Assembly: GCA_016704425.1 (NCBI GenBank)
Contig: JADJAC010000011.1
Location: 682,001 to 746,000 of the forward strand
Length of the DNA: 64,000 nucleotides
Reading direction: 5' to 3'
DNA from: Sphingomonadales bacterium
Lineage (GTDB): Bacteria; Pseudomonadota; Alphaproteobacteria; Sphingomonadales; Sphingomonadaceae
The translations under genes and the position numbers were made by a program. This document shows positions 1 through 8,440 of this stretch, one piece after another; positions within the stretch are counted from its first letter, which is position 1, and each line of letters starts with the position of its first letter. Under the pieces are notes generated by a model that saw nothing but the letters and a program-made list of their open reading frames with translations, searched no databases and was not told the origin of the DNA.

Positions 1-2
1 TC

Positions 3-38
3 GATTGGCTCGAGGAACATGGCCCTGATGTGCGGTAG
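3..38 (+). CDS. Possible C-terminal end of a gene entering from the left edge
   Basis: Frame 3 is open from the window edge and ends at TAG (36-38), giving the tail DWLEEHGPDVR. It is followed directly by a hairpin that could be its terminator. Only 11 residues are visible, so nothing can be said about function, and chance is a real alternative. Confidence 0.25.
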   Translation, partial: DWLEEHGPDVR

Positions 39-39
39 C

Positions 40-74
40 TTCCCGCCGGTCAAGCTTTGCAACGAGGGCGGGAA
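40..74. terminator. Hairpin between left-edge gene and DUF1996 gene
   Basis: A perfect 8-bp stem (TTCCCGCC at 40-47, GGCGGGAA at 67-74) with a 19-nt loop lies just downstream of the stop of the minus-strand DUF1996 gene (83). It also follows the possible plus-strand stop at 38. There is no T-tract, so a bidirectional terminator is only a suggestion. Confidence 0.35.
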
Positions 75-82
75 CGGTCCGA

Positions 83-1285
83 TTACATTGCATGCATATC
101 ATGAGCGGTTGGCGTCTCAGGCGAAGGAGGCGGTTCGGCCAGATGAGGGTTGGCGGTCCACTTGAACCCCTTGAACATCTTCATCTGTTGGCCGTTGCCA
201 AGATCTCCGCCCGAACAGTTCAACAACTTGTTGATACAATTGTCCGTCCAGATTTTCATCACATCGTCGTCCCATGCGCCAAACCAGTCACTATGAAAGC
301 TCGTACCTGGCTTCATTGGCATGCCGGGCATGTTGTCGGATGAAAGATGCCAACTGTCGAACGCTCCATTCCACTTGCCAGAACGATCGAGCGTTTCATC
401 GACGCTATACCAGGCTCCGAGTGTAAACGTCGGAATGATGAAAGGGTGCGACGGCGGGCATCGATAGCCGCCATCTTCACCGTAACTTCCGTAAGAGACA
501 TGCGACCGGTGATTGGGGCTGTCCAGATTCTTACCATTCCAGCATTCCGGCGCACTGATGACCGCGCCCAGTTTGTTTCCGATGGGGCAGTTCTTGGCGG
601 CATCGACGATTGACGGATAATGGCTCTGGATTCCAGTCGGACCATCGCAGTTGAAGTAGCCACCGCCGGTTCTGCGGGATTTGTGATTCAGCATGTCAAA
701 ACCGAATATGAAACGCAGCCCGCGCGGAATTCCCACACATGCGGTTCCTTGGCGCTTGCATTCTGGATCGTTTGCCGGTCGCCGTTTGTAATAGATGCTG
801 ACATAGTCAGGGCGAACAACCTGGCCACGACCATTCATCATTGCTGGCATCCAATAGGCCGAACGATTGAGGCGGCTGGTGCAGGTGCTATCCCCGGAAG
901 ATCTGAGGCTGACGTAGGTGGATGACGCATCGGCTGAGGTATTGCCGAAGAATTGATGGAGGTGCGATTTTCCCGGCTGCCCCGGATAGACGATCGGATC
1001 ATCGAAGGATATTTGCCCGGCGCTGCAGATAAAGCGAAAGGCTCCTACAACGTCTGGGGCTGCGCTTGGCGGAACGGCACCCGAGCCCCAGGTCGGGACA
1101 AGCTCTGACTTGATTTCGAAATTGCTGGGAATCGGCGCCAATTCGACGTCAGGATGGGGAAGAGGTCCGTTCGCGTCATTCTTTCTGGCGTGTGCGTTTG
1201 GCGCATTCGGCGCGACCAGGGCCAGCAGCACGGCAACTGAAAACAGCTCAAGCAAACACCGAACCGACTCTTTTAGGCCAATCAC
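83..1285 (-). CDS. Secreted DUF1996 domain protein (copy 1)
   Basis: 400 aa. The N-terminus has a hydrophobic signal segment (about residues 10-32), followed by a low-complexity linker and then a DUF1996 domain from about residue 50 to the end. Hallmarks seen are PGQPGKSHLHQFFGN, NRSAYWMPAMMNG, APECWNGKNLDSPNHRSHV and SFHSDWFGAWDDDVM, rich in conserved His, Asp and Trp. DUF1996 proteins are secreted in bacteria and fungi; their biochemical role is not established. The protein is clearly paralogous to the DUF1996 lipoprotein about 0.7 kb away, which reads in the same direction. Being next to a polysaccharide locus suggests a cell-surface role, but that is inference. The call as DUF1996 is firm; the exact start is less so. 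Confidence 0.88.
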   Translation of the reverse strand: MIGLKESVRCLLELFSVAVLLALVAPNAPNAHARKNDANGPLPHPDVELAPIPSNFEIKSELVPTWGSGAVPPSAAPDVVGAFRFICSAGQISFDDPIVYPGQPGKSHLHQFFGNTSADASSTYVSLRSSGDSTCTSRLNRSAYWMPAMMNGRGQVVRPDYVSIYYKRRPANDPECKRQGTACVGIPRGLRFIFGFDMLNHKSRRTGGGYFNCDGPTGIQSHYPSIVDAAKNCPIGNKLGAVISAPECWNGKNLDSPNHRSHVSYGSYGEDGGYRCPPSHPFIIPTFTLGAWYSVDETLDRSGKWNGAFDSWHLSSDNMPGMPMKPGTSFHSDWFGAWDDDVMKIWTDNCINKLLNCSGGDLGNGQQMKMFKGFKWTANPHLAEPPPSPETPTAHDMHAM

Positions 1286-1389
1286 TCTTTGGGTCTCCCG
1301 ATCTGGTTTACCGCTTGCCGGACTCGAATTTCGCGGATGGCTTCCTGCGCAAATGCAGCATATCAGGCTTTTCTGCGTCGCATAGGGGG

Positions 1390-1959
1390 ATGAGAATGAT
1401 CTATGGCTGGTCTCCCGGAATAGGGGATCCGTCCTTGCTCGGATGGTTCACAGTCTTCGGTTATTTTCTCGCTGCGATTTTGTGTGTCCAAGCATCCCGG
1501 GCCGATTTCGGCGCGGGGCGTTTTTGGGGCGTTTTGGCGGTTGCCCTGATACTTCTGGGGTTGAACAAGCAATTGGACATACAGTCCCTTCTTACGGCAG
1601 TCGGACGCGAAATCGCCAACTCGGAAGGTTGGTATGATCAGCGTCGAGCGCTTCAGAAATATTTTGTGATTGCCGTCGGCTCGTTAGCAATCACGGGTTC
1701 GATTGCCGCTGTGTTCATCCTCAGGAACAGGTCCCGTCACATAAGGGCGGCGTCAGCAGGTTTTGTGCTGCTCAGCGCCTTTATATGCATACGTGCAGCA
1801 TCGTTTCACCATATCGACCGCATTTTGAATGCCGGAATTCTTGGTGCCCGGTTCAATTGGATCATTGAACTTGGAGGAATTTTCCTTGTTGCCGTCAACG
1901 CATTTGGCGCAACAAGCGCGGCAGCAGTCAAATCGAAGGCCGGGTGCGTCGCGAAATGA
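1390..1959 (+). CDS. Small integral membrane protein, unknown function
   Basis: 189 aa when started at ATG 1390, which has a G-rich stretch (AGGGGG) directly before it; ATG 1396 is equally possible. Four to five hydrophobic segments are visible: FTVFGYFLAAILCV, FWGVLAVALILLGL, YFVIAVGSLAITGS, AGFVLLSAFICI and IIELGGIFLVAVNAF. No catalytic motif was found. The open frame extends further upstream, but that part overlaps the divergent DUF1996 gene and reads as non-coding. It lies between two DUF1996 genes facing the opposite way. I do not recognise a functional family. Confidence 0.7.
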   Translation: MRMIYGWSPGIGDPSLLGWFTVFGYFLAAILCVQASRADFGAGRFWGVLAVALILLGLNKQLDIQSLLTAVGREIANSEGWYDQRRALQKYFVIAVGSLAITGSIAAVFILRNRSRHIRAASAGFVLLSAFICIRAASFHHIDRILNAGILGARFNWIIELGGIFLVAVNAFGATSAAAVKSKAGCVAK

Positions 1960-1974
1960 CTTTCAGGCCAAGAC

Positions 1975-3195
1975 TTAGCTGTTAGCCGGCGGGATCACGA
2001 CGCGGGGGTTGGCGGTCCATGAGAAGCCTGAGTACATTTTGAGTTGCTTGCCATTGCCCAGGTCTCCACCCGAGCAGTTGAGGAGCAGGTCGACGCAATT
2101 GCTGGCCCACATGTTCATGACGGAACTGTCCCATGCGCCGAACCAGTCGGCATGGAAGGATGTGCCCGGTGTCATCATCGTGCCATTGGCCATGACGTCT
2201 GACGACAGGTGCCAGGGCTCGACAGCGGTTCCCTGACTGTACCAGACGCCCATCGTGAAGGTCGGAATGACGTAAGGATGCGTTGTCGGGCATTGGGCAT
2301 AAGCCTGCCCGATATAGGATGAATAGGCGACATGGCTGCGATGATCGGCGCTGTCGAGGTTCTTGCCGTCCCAGCATTCCGGCGCGGAAATGACGGCTCC
2401 GAGCTGCGCTGTCGCGGGGCAATTCTTCTGAGCTTCCACAAGTGTTGTGTAGTGACCTGGTACCGCGCCGGTGCCCTGACAGTTGAAATAACCGCCGCCG
2501 GTTGGTTTGGCTGTTGTGTTGAGCATGTTGTAGCCGAAGACGAAGCGGAGGCCGCGCGGCAGATCGACACAGGCCGTGCCGATCTTGGCGCACAAGGGAT
2601 CGGTCTTGGGCCTGCGCTTGTAATAGACACTGACATAGTCCGGCTTGATGACCTGGCCCTTGCCGTTCATCATCGCCGGCATCCAGTAGGCCGAGCGATT
2701 GAGCGGACTGTTGCAGGTCGAGCTGCCCGTGGTCCGCAGGCTCGTATAGGTCGAGTTCGCGTCGGCAGACGTGTTGCCGAAATACTGGTGCAAATGCGAT
2801 TTGCCGGGCTGCCCCGGATAGACGATCGGATCGTCATAGGACAAATGGCTTGCGTTGCAGATGAAGCGGAAGGCCCCGACCACATCGGGCAAGGCGCTTG
2901 CCGGGATCGCTCCGGTTCCCCAAGCGGCAACAAGCTCCGAATTCACGTCGAAGTTGCTCGGAACATCAGGAAGCTGAACCGTCATCGGATCATAGCCGGG
3001 AGGCGGAGGGGATGGGGTTGGTGCAGGAGTTGGTGCCGGTGCAGGCGTTGGCGAAGGCGCGGGAGCCGGATCAGGGGTCGGCGGTAGCGTCGATGTGCCC
3101 GATTGCTGGCCAGTGCTGCCTCCACAAGCAGCGAGCGCGATTGATGAACATGCGACAAGGATCGCATATGAGAGGCTTCGCGACCTGATTTTCAT
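1975..3195 (-). CDS. DUF1996 domain lipoprotein (copy 2)
   Basis: 406 aa from ATG 3195, which has a GGGA-type ribosome site just upstream; longer in-frame starts exist but lack signal-peptide logic. The N-terminus is a lipoprotein signal ending in ALAAC, with Cys24 as the lipidated residue. A Pro/Thr/Ala-rich spacer (about residues 35-65) follows and would hold the domain away from the membrane. The DUF1996 domain repeats the motifs of the first copy (PGQPGKSHLHQYFGN, NRSAYWMPAMMNG, SFHADWFGAWDSSVM). The domain core is very similar to copy 1 while the N-termini differ (soluble export versus lipid anchor), suggesting duplication with changed localisation. Biochemical function unknown. Confidence 0.9.
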   Translation of the reverse strand: MKIRSRSLSYAILVACSSIALAACGGSTGQQSGTSTLPPTPDPAPAPSPTPAPAPTPAPTPSPPPPGYDPMTVQLPDVPSNFDVNSELVAAWGTGAIPASALPDVVGAFRFICNASHLSYDDPIVYPGQPGKSHLHQYFGNTSADANSTYTSLRTTGSSTCNSPLNRSAYWMPAMMNGKGQVIKPDYVSVYYKRRPKTDPLCAKIGTACVDLPRGLRFVFGYNMLNTTAKPTGGGYFNCQGTGAVPGHYTTLVEAQKNCPATAQLGAVISAPECWDGKNLDSADHRSHVAYSSYIGQAYAQCPTTHPYVIPTFTMGVWYSQGTAVEPWHLSSDVMANGTMMTPGTSFHADWFGAWDSSVMNMWASNCVDLLLNCSGGDLGNGKQLKMYSGFSWTANPRVVIPPANS

Positions 3196-3598
3196 TTTTT
3201 CCCGCACTGACAAAACTTCTACCCGATCTGCCGTCGCAATGGCCAAGCACTTGGATGGCGCCATTGGATGAACTCCCAAATGGCCAAATGCGGCAAATCG
3301 CTTTGGCCGTTCGATTGCTGAACGCATCTTGGCAAGGGCAACCGCCAAACCAACGAGACGACTTGAGCAATTAACGGGTTTGATACCGCTGGAATGGTTA
3401 ACAAATTCCAAATCTGGTCCGAAACGGACTTCCTCATCGGGCTTGTCAGGCCTTGCATTTCATTGAATGAGTCAGGGACAAGCGGAAGTGTTGCGCTAGA
3501 GATAACAGCTTTTTAAGGAAGGTCCGGTAAGTCACGAAACCGGAACTGAATAAGTCAAATCATTTATCTCGTGGCGGTACCTAAACTTGGGGGCAAGC
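3196..3598. other. Divergent intergenic/promoter region
   Basis: About 400 bases separate the DUF1996 lipoprotein (minus) and the epimerase-oxidoreductase fusion (plus). No convincing gene is present. It should hold both promoters; one candidate regulator half-site is listed separately. A G-rich stretch at 3589-3593 acts as ribosome site for the TTG start at 3599. Confidence 0.6.
3394..3401 (-). promoter_or_regulatory. Possible CtrA-type half-site (TTAACCAT)
   Basis: The minus strand reads TTAACCAT, inside TTTGTTAACCATTCC, about 200 bases upstream of the DUF1996 lipoprotein start. TTAACCAT is a known half-site of the cell-cycle regulator CtrA in several alphaproteobacteria. The nearly identical string TTTTGTTAACCATTCTG occurs before the gene at 7171. 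A single 8-mer is weak evidence. Confidence 0.3.
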
Positions 3599-6010
3599 TT
3601 GAAAATACTAGTTACAGGGGGAGCCGGATTCATAGGCTCACATCTTTGCGACAGGCTATTGGAGCTTGGCCATGAAGTGTGGTGTTTTGACAATCTTGGG
3701 TCGGGCGCCGAGCGAAATTTCGCTGCCGCCATGGCGAACGCCAGATTCCACTTTGTCCAGGGCGACATATGCGAAGGGCTGCCCGATATTTCCGTCGACA
3801 GGGTCTACAACCTTGCTTGTCCGGGCTCGCCCCGCGAGTATCGGCGCGATGGCGTCGGAACACTGCGCACCAATTTTGTCGGAACGCTGAACGCCTTGGA
3901 GTTTTGCAAGCTGCGCGGTGCGCGTTTGCTCCAGGCATCGACAAGCGAAGTCTATGGCGATCCCGATGTTCACCCCCAGCCAGAAGACTATGTCGGGGCC
4001 GTAAATTGTGTCGGACCGCGTGCCTGTTATGACGAAGGCAAGCGTGTTGCAGAGACGCTGTGTTACGATTTCCATCGCCAGCACAACACGGAAATTCGCG
4101 TTGCGCGGCTGTTCAATACATATGGTCCGCGAATGCACGCGGGGGACGGTCGCGTCATTCCAAATTTCGTGTCTCAGGCACTGACTGGAAATCCGCTTAC
4201 CATCCATGGCGCCGGATCACAGACACGATCCTTTTGTTATGTGAGCGACATGGTCGAAGGCCTGATTGCCTTGATGGAGGCACCGGGCGCCCGTATTGGG
4301 CCCGTGAATCTCGGGAATCCCCATGAATTCTCCATCCGCGAACTTGCGGAGATCGTCCTCGAGAAGACCGGGTCGGTTTCGAGCATCAGCCATGAGCAAT
4401 TGCCTGAAGATGATCCTCATGTTCGTTGCCCCGACATCAGCCTGGCACGCAGCGTGCTGGGTTGGGAACCGGCAATCATGCTCAAGGATGGCCTCGATAG
4501 CACGATCGACTGGTTCCGTGCGGAAATGCGTGCAGACGGCGTAGCACGGCCTGCTCAGAGCCAGGGCAAAGCTGTGGTGGGCATCATAGGAGGCGGGCCT
4601 GCCGGGCTCACGGCTGCCTATGAATTCCAAAAGCATAGCGAAGGCCACCACGTGGTGGTGTTCGAAGAGTCCGATCAGGTTGGCGGCATTGCCCGCACGG
4701 AAACATACAAGGGATATCGTTTCGACATCGGCGGGCACAGGTTCTTTACAAAGGTAAAGCCGGTCGAGGCACTTTGGCGTGAAGTGCTCCCAGAGGAATT
4801 TCTTCTCCGTCCCCGATTGAGCCGGATCTTCTATCGCGGCAAATATTTCGACTATCCGCTCAAGATATTCAACGCACTCTTCAACATGGGGATTTACGAG
4901 TCCGCGCGGATCATGCTCAGTTACCTGAAGTGGAAAGTCTATCCGCACACAGAAGAAGAAAATTTCGAGCAGTGGGTGACAAACCGTTTTGGCGGTCGCC
5001 TGTTCTGGCACTTCTTCAAGAGCTATACCGAAAAGGTGTGGGGAATGCCTTGCACCGAATTGCAGGCTGATTGGGCTGCACAGCGCATCAAGAACCTTTC
5101 GCTGCGCAAGGCCGTGCTCAACGCCTTGACAGGGCAGAACGACACGACCAGCCTGATCGACAAGTTCGACTATCCCAGGCTTGGGCCGGGTATGATGTGG
5201 GAAGCTTTCCGCGACAGGGTCGAAGCGCAGGGCGGCGAAGTACGCATGCTTTCAAGTGTCACCCGGATTTTCCACGACGATGACAGCGTTACCGGTTTTG
5301 AGGTCGCGACGACTGGCGAGCGTCCGGAGAAGTATAGGTTCGAAGCGGACGAGTTCATTTCGTCGATGCCTATTGCGGCGCTTGTTCTGGCAATGGATCC
5401 TCCCGCTCCGCCTGCAATCCAGGCTGCGGCGCGCAAGCTGAAGTATCGCGACTTCCTGATCGTCACGCTCATCCTCGAAGGGCGCGACCTCTTTCCGGAT
5501 AACTGGGTTTATATCCATAGTCCGGAAGTCGAAGTCGGTCGCATCCAGAACTTTCGTTCATGGTCCGAGCAGATGGTTCCTGATGACGATCGCACGAGCA
5601 TCGGAATGGAATATTTCTGCAACATTGATGACGAGCTGTGGAAGCGCGACAACAAGGAATTGATCAAGCAGGCATCCAGGGAACTGGAATGGCTTGGCCT
5701 TGCCAAGGCCTCAGCTGTTGTCGATGGCACCGTTATCCGCCAGCCGAAGGCATATCCCGTCTATGATGGCGATTACCGCGAAGCGCTGGACATGATCCGC
5801 GGCTGGCTCGCGGGCTTCAGCAACCTCCAGGTTGTCGGTCGTAACGGGATGCATCGTTACAACAATCAGGATCATTCGATGCTGACGGCTATGCTGGCGG
5901 TCAAGAACGTCCTGGGCGCATCGAACGACCTTTGGAGCGTCAATGTCGAAAAGGAATACCATGAAGACATTGAAGCGGCGCCTGACCTGACCCGGTCGCG
6001 TGCTCACTGA
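3599..6010 (+). CDS. Fused UXS-type NAD-dependent epimerase/decarboxylase + FAD-dependent oxidoreductase
   Basis: About 803 aa from TTG 3599, preceded by GGGGG at 5 bp; TTG 3587 is an in-frame alternative. Residues 1-320 form a UDP-glucuronate-decarboxylase-like SDR domain: Rossmann motif GGAGFIGS, ASTSEVYGDP, the YxxxK pair in CYDEGKR, and FNTYGPRMHAGDGR. After a short linker, a second dinucleotide fold starts near residue 325 (GIIGGGPAGLTAAYEF, ESDQVGGIART, FDIGGHRFFTK). It resembles the protoporphyrinogen-oxidase/UDP-galactopyranose-mutase-like FAD family. The two parts are normally separate proteins, and here they are one uninterrupted frame. It starts the plus-strand run of polysaccharide genes (next gene 9 bp away). 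Likely a bifunctional nucleotide-sugar or lipid-sugar enzyme; the product is unknown. Confidence 0.85.
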   Translation: MKILVTGGAGFIGSHLCDRLLELGHEVWCFDNLGSGAERNFAAAMANARFHFVQGDICEGLPDISVDRVYNLACPGSPREYRRDGVGTLRTNFVGTLNALEFCKLRGARLLQASTSEVYGDPDVHPQPEDYVGAVNCVGPRACYDEGKRVAETLCYDFHRQHNTEIRVARLFNTYGPRMHAGDGRVIPNFVSQALTGNPLTIHGAGSQTRSFCYVSDMVEGLIALMEAPGARIGPVNLGNPHEFSIRELAEIVLEKTGSVSSISHEQLPEDDPHVRCPDISLARSVLGWEPAIMLKDGLDSTIDWFRAEMRADGVARPAQSQGKAVVGIIGGGPAGLTAAYEFQKHSEGHHVVVFEESDQVGGIARTETYKGYRFDIGGHRFFTKVKPVEALWREVLPEEFLLRPRLSRIFYRGKYFDYPLKIFNALFNMGIYESARIMLSYLKWKVYPHTEEENFEQWVTNRFGGRLFWHFFKSYTEKVWGMPCTELQADWAAQRIKNLSLRKAVLNALTGQNDTTSLIDKFDYPRLGPGMMWEAFRDRVEAQGGEVRMLSSVTRIFHDDDSVTGFEVATTGERPEKYRFEADEFISSMPIAALVLAMDPPAPPAIQAAARKLKYRDFLIVTLILEGRDLFPDNWVYIHSPEVEVGRIQNFRSWSEQMVPDDDRTSIGMEYFCNIDDELWKRDNKELIKQASRELEWLGLAKASAVVDGTVIRQPKAYPVYDGDYREALDMIRGWLAGFSNLQVVGRNGMHRYNNQDHSMLTAMLAVKNVLGASNDLWSVNVEKEYHEDIEAAPDLTRSRAH

Positions 6011-6019
6011 GACGACGAG

Positions 6020-7042
6020 ATGGGAAAGCGTCGATCCATTGCTGTGATCGTCCCGGCATATAATGCCGAGGCCACGATCGGGCCATGCCTTGACGCCATT
6101 CGTGCGGCACTGCAGCCGGGCGATGAACTGATCGTCTATGATGACGGCGCCACCGACAAGACCAATTCCATGGCCAAAGCTGCAGGCGCACGAATCCTCC
6201 GGAATGAGGGGAGCCCGAAAGGTCCGGGCTATGGCCGTAATGCTGCAGCAAACGCAGCGGAAACGGAATTGCTTCTGTTCGTCGATGCGGATGTTGTCAT
6301 CGCACAGGACGTTCTCGATCTCCTTGCTCAGGAAATCGCTGAAAGCGGAGCGATTGCGGCGTTCGGATCCTATGACGACCATCCACGTTCGGACCGCTAC
6401 ACCAGCCTTTATGCGAACCTGAGGCACCATTTTGTGCACCAGAACGGTCCAAGCGAAGCCACGACCTTCTGGTCGGGAATCGGCATGATTGACCGCAAGA
6501 CCTTTCTTGCGTTTGGCGGATATGACACGGCGCTTTTCGCCCATCCCAGCATCGAAGATGTTGAACTCGGCGTCCGCCTTAAATCAAAAGGCTTCCGGAT
6601 TCGGCTGGTGCATTCGGCGCTCGGTACGCATTGCAAGGACTGGAGCCTGTGGCGCGTCTGGCATACGGACGTGGTCAGGAGAGCCTACCCCTGGTCCGAA
6701 CTGATCGCTGACGGGCGTACCGCCGGTCTTGACCTCAATGTGGCGACCGGAGAGCGGATCACTGCATTCATGGCTGTCGCTTCATTAGCTTGCCTCGTCA
6801 TCGCTCCGTTTTGTGGGCCCGCCCTCATCGGCGCTGCCGCATTCCTTGTCGGCTACGCAGTCCGAAATCGCCAATTTTTTGGATTCCTTGCCAGGCGTTT
6901 ACCGTTGCCCGGATTGGTCGTCGCGGTTGCGATGCACTGGTGCTACCACATTTATGCGACCGCGACCTTCGTACTGGTACAGGTCATGACCAAACTCCAT
7001 CTACGCGCGCCGTCGAGCTATATGGCGCCAACTGTGGCCTGA
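6020..7042 (+). CDS. Family 2 glycosyltransferase with C-terminal membrane segments
   Basis: 340 aa. The N-terminal GT-A domain shows AVIVPAYNAEATIGPCLDAI and the metal-binding region FVDADV near residue 92; IEDVELG near residue 180 matches the acceptor/base region of GT2 enzymes. Two or three hydrophobic segments follow after about residue 250 (AFMAVASLACLVIAPFCG, ALIGAAAFLVGYAV and a third), anchoring it to the inner membrane. It starts 9 bp after the fusion gene, so they are probably co-transcribed. The likely role is addition of one sugar to a lipid-linked repeat unit; donor and acceptor cannot be read from sequence. Confidence 0.88.
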   Translation: MGKRRSIAVIVPAYNAEATIGPCLDAIRAALQPGDELIVYDDGATDKTNSMAKAAGARILRNEGSPKGPGYGRNAAANAAETELLLFVDADVVIAQDVLDLLAQEIAESGAIAAFGSYDDHPRSDRYTSLYANLRHHFVHQNGPSEATTFWSGIGMIDRKTFLAFGGYDTALFAHPSIEDVELGVRLKSKGFRIRLVHSALGTHCKDWSLWRVWHTDVVRRAYPWSELIADGRTAGLDLNVATGERITAFMAVASLACLVIAPFCGPALIGAAAFLVGYAVRNRQFFGFLARRLPLPGLVVAVAMHWCYHIYATATFVLVQVMTKLHLRAPSSYMAPTVA

Positions 7043-7095
7043 AGACAAAATGGTTGACGTGGCGTTTTGAAAATGTGCAGGCGACACAAATTTTG

Positions 7096-7103
7096 TTAAC
7101 CAT
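7096..7103 (+). promoter_or_regulatory. Possible CtrA-type half-site (TTAACCAT) upstream of UXS gene
   Basis: TTAACCAT sits 68 bases before the GTG start at 7171, within TTTTGTTAACCATTCTG. The surrounding 12 bases closely match the element found upstream of the DUF1996 lipoprotein. This could co-regulate the two units with the cell cycle. The basis is motif resemblance only. Confidence 0.3.
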
Positions 7104-7170
7104 TCTGTTCCGCTTTTCCGGCTAAGAGAACGGCAGTGCGGCTTTGAAACTTTGAAACAGGGACTATTGC

Positions 7171-8133
7171 GTGGGACGTAATTATTTTTCGCAGAAGCGG
7201 GTACTCGTCACAGGAGGTGCCGGGTTTCTTGGCTCTCACCTGATCGACCGGCTTCTGGATCAAGGGCATGACGTCCTGTGTGTGGACAATCTGTTCACCG
7301 GCTCGAAGCGCAACATCGAACATCTGCACCAGCATCCGCGGTTCGAGTTCCTGCGTCATGATGTCTGTTTCCCGCTTTTCGTCGAAGTTGATGAAATCTA
7401 CAATCTGGCCTGTCCGGCATCTCCCGTGCATTACCAGCATGACCCCGTGCAGACGACCAAGACCTCGGTGCATGGCGCAATCAATATGCTCGGCCTCGCA
7501 AAGCGCCTGAAGTGCCGGATTTTCCAGGCGTCGACTAGCGAGGTCTATGGCGATCCTTCAATCCATCCACAGGTCGAATCCTATTGGGGGAATGTCAATC
7601 CGATCGGCATCCGGTCCTGCTATGATGAAGGTAAACGCTGCGCTGAAACCTTGTTCTTTGACTATCATCGCCAGCTTGGGCTCGACATCAAGGTCGTTCG
7701 AATTTTCAATACCTATGGCCCGCGTATGCATCCATCGGATGGGCGGGTTGTCTCGAATTTCATCATGCAGGCGCTCAAGGGCGATCCAATCACCATCTAC
7801 GGAGATGGATCACAAACCCGCAGCTTCTGCTTTGCAAGCGATCTGGTTGAAGGCTTTTTGCGCTTCATGGACAGCCCGGCCGGCTTCACGGGTCCGATGA
7901 ACCTCGGCAATCCGAACGAATTCACGATACGGGAACTCGCCGAACTGGTGATTGAATTGACGGGGTCGAAATCGAAAATCGATTTTAGACCGCTACCGCA
8001 GGACGATCCGTTGCAGCGCTGCCCCGACATCAGTCTGGCCAAGGCGAAACTCGATTGGGAGCCTCAGGTGCAGCTGCGTGAAGGCCTTCAGAAGACTATC
8101 GACTATTTCGCCAATGGCGATTTTGTCGACTAG
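7171..8133 (+). CDS. UDP-glucuronate decarboxylase (UDP-xylose synthase)
   Basis: 320 aa from GTG 7171. UXS enzymes convert UDP-glucuronic acid to UDP-xylose with a bound NAD cofactor. Seen here are VLVTGGAGFLGSHL (NAD-binding), NLACPASPVHYQ, ASTSEVYGDPSIHPQ, the catalytic Tyr/Lys in SCYDEGKR, and RIFNTYGPRMHPSDGR. Length matches the single-domain bacterial enzyme. It is a paralogue of the N-terminal half of the fusion gene at 3599, with the same motif order. It probably supplies a pentose donor for the surrounding glycosyltransferases. The motifs make the family assignment strong; the precise product could be a related UDP-sugar. Confidence 0.9.
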   Translation: MGRNYFSQKRVLVTGGAGFLGSHLIDRLLDQGHDVLCVDNLFTGSKRNIEHLHQHPRFEFLRHDVCFPLFVEVDEIYNLACPASPVHYQHDPVQTTKTSVHGAINMLGLAKRLKCRIFQASTSEVYGDPSIHPQVESYWGNVNPIGIRSCYDEGKRCAETLFFDYHRQLGLDIKVVRIFNTYGPRMHPSDGRVVSNFIMQALKGDPITIYGDGSQTRSFCFASDLVEGFLRFMDSPAGFTGPMNLGNPNEFTIRELAELVIELTGSKSKIDFRPLPQDDPLQRCPDISLAKAKLDWEPQVQLREGLQKTIDYFANGDFVD

Positions 8134-8162
8134 TCGCGCGTGAAACTCGGAAGGATGCATCG

Positions 8163-8414
8163 ATGATGGCTGGAGACATACGAAAGGTTGCACTTGCATC
8201 CGCTTTGGGGACCTTCTTCTTTGCAACCTCGCAAGATGCTCATGTGCCGCAATCCAGCCACCGCCACAATATCGATGTCGAGGGTCCGGTGTGCAGCGAA
8301 AGGCCCGTTCAGGACAGCGTTCAACGGATGAATGCGATCCAAAGCCTCAGGGAAACGCAAGTTGAAGTGGAAATGATGAAGCGGCACCAGGCCGGTGGCA
8401 CGCCTGCGGAATAA
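8163..8414 (+). CDS. Small hypothetical protein, possible secretion signal
   Basis: 83 aa. GGAAGG lies about 9 bases before the tandem ATGs at 8163. A weak hydrophobic N-terminus (ALASALGTFFFATS) could be a signal sequence; the remainder is polar with a helix-rich C-terminal end (QRMNAIQSLRETQVEVEMM). It fills the space between the UXS gene and the convergent GT4 gene. No family recognised. A minus-strand frame of similar size overlaps it, so the call is tentative. Confidence 0.45.
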   Translation: MMAGDIRKVALASALGTFFFATSQDAHVPQSSHRHNIDVEGPVCSERPVQDSVQRMNAIQSLRETQVEVEMMKRHQAGGTPAE

Positions 8415-8440
8415 CCGCACGGACTGGCGTCGCTCGCGTA

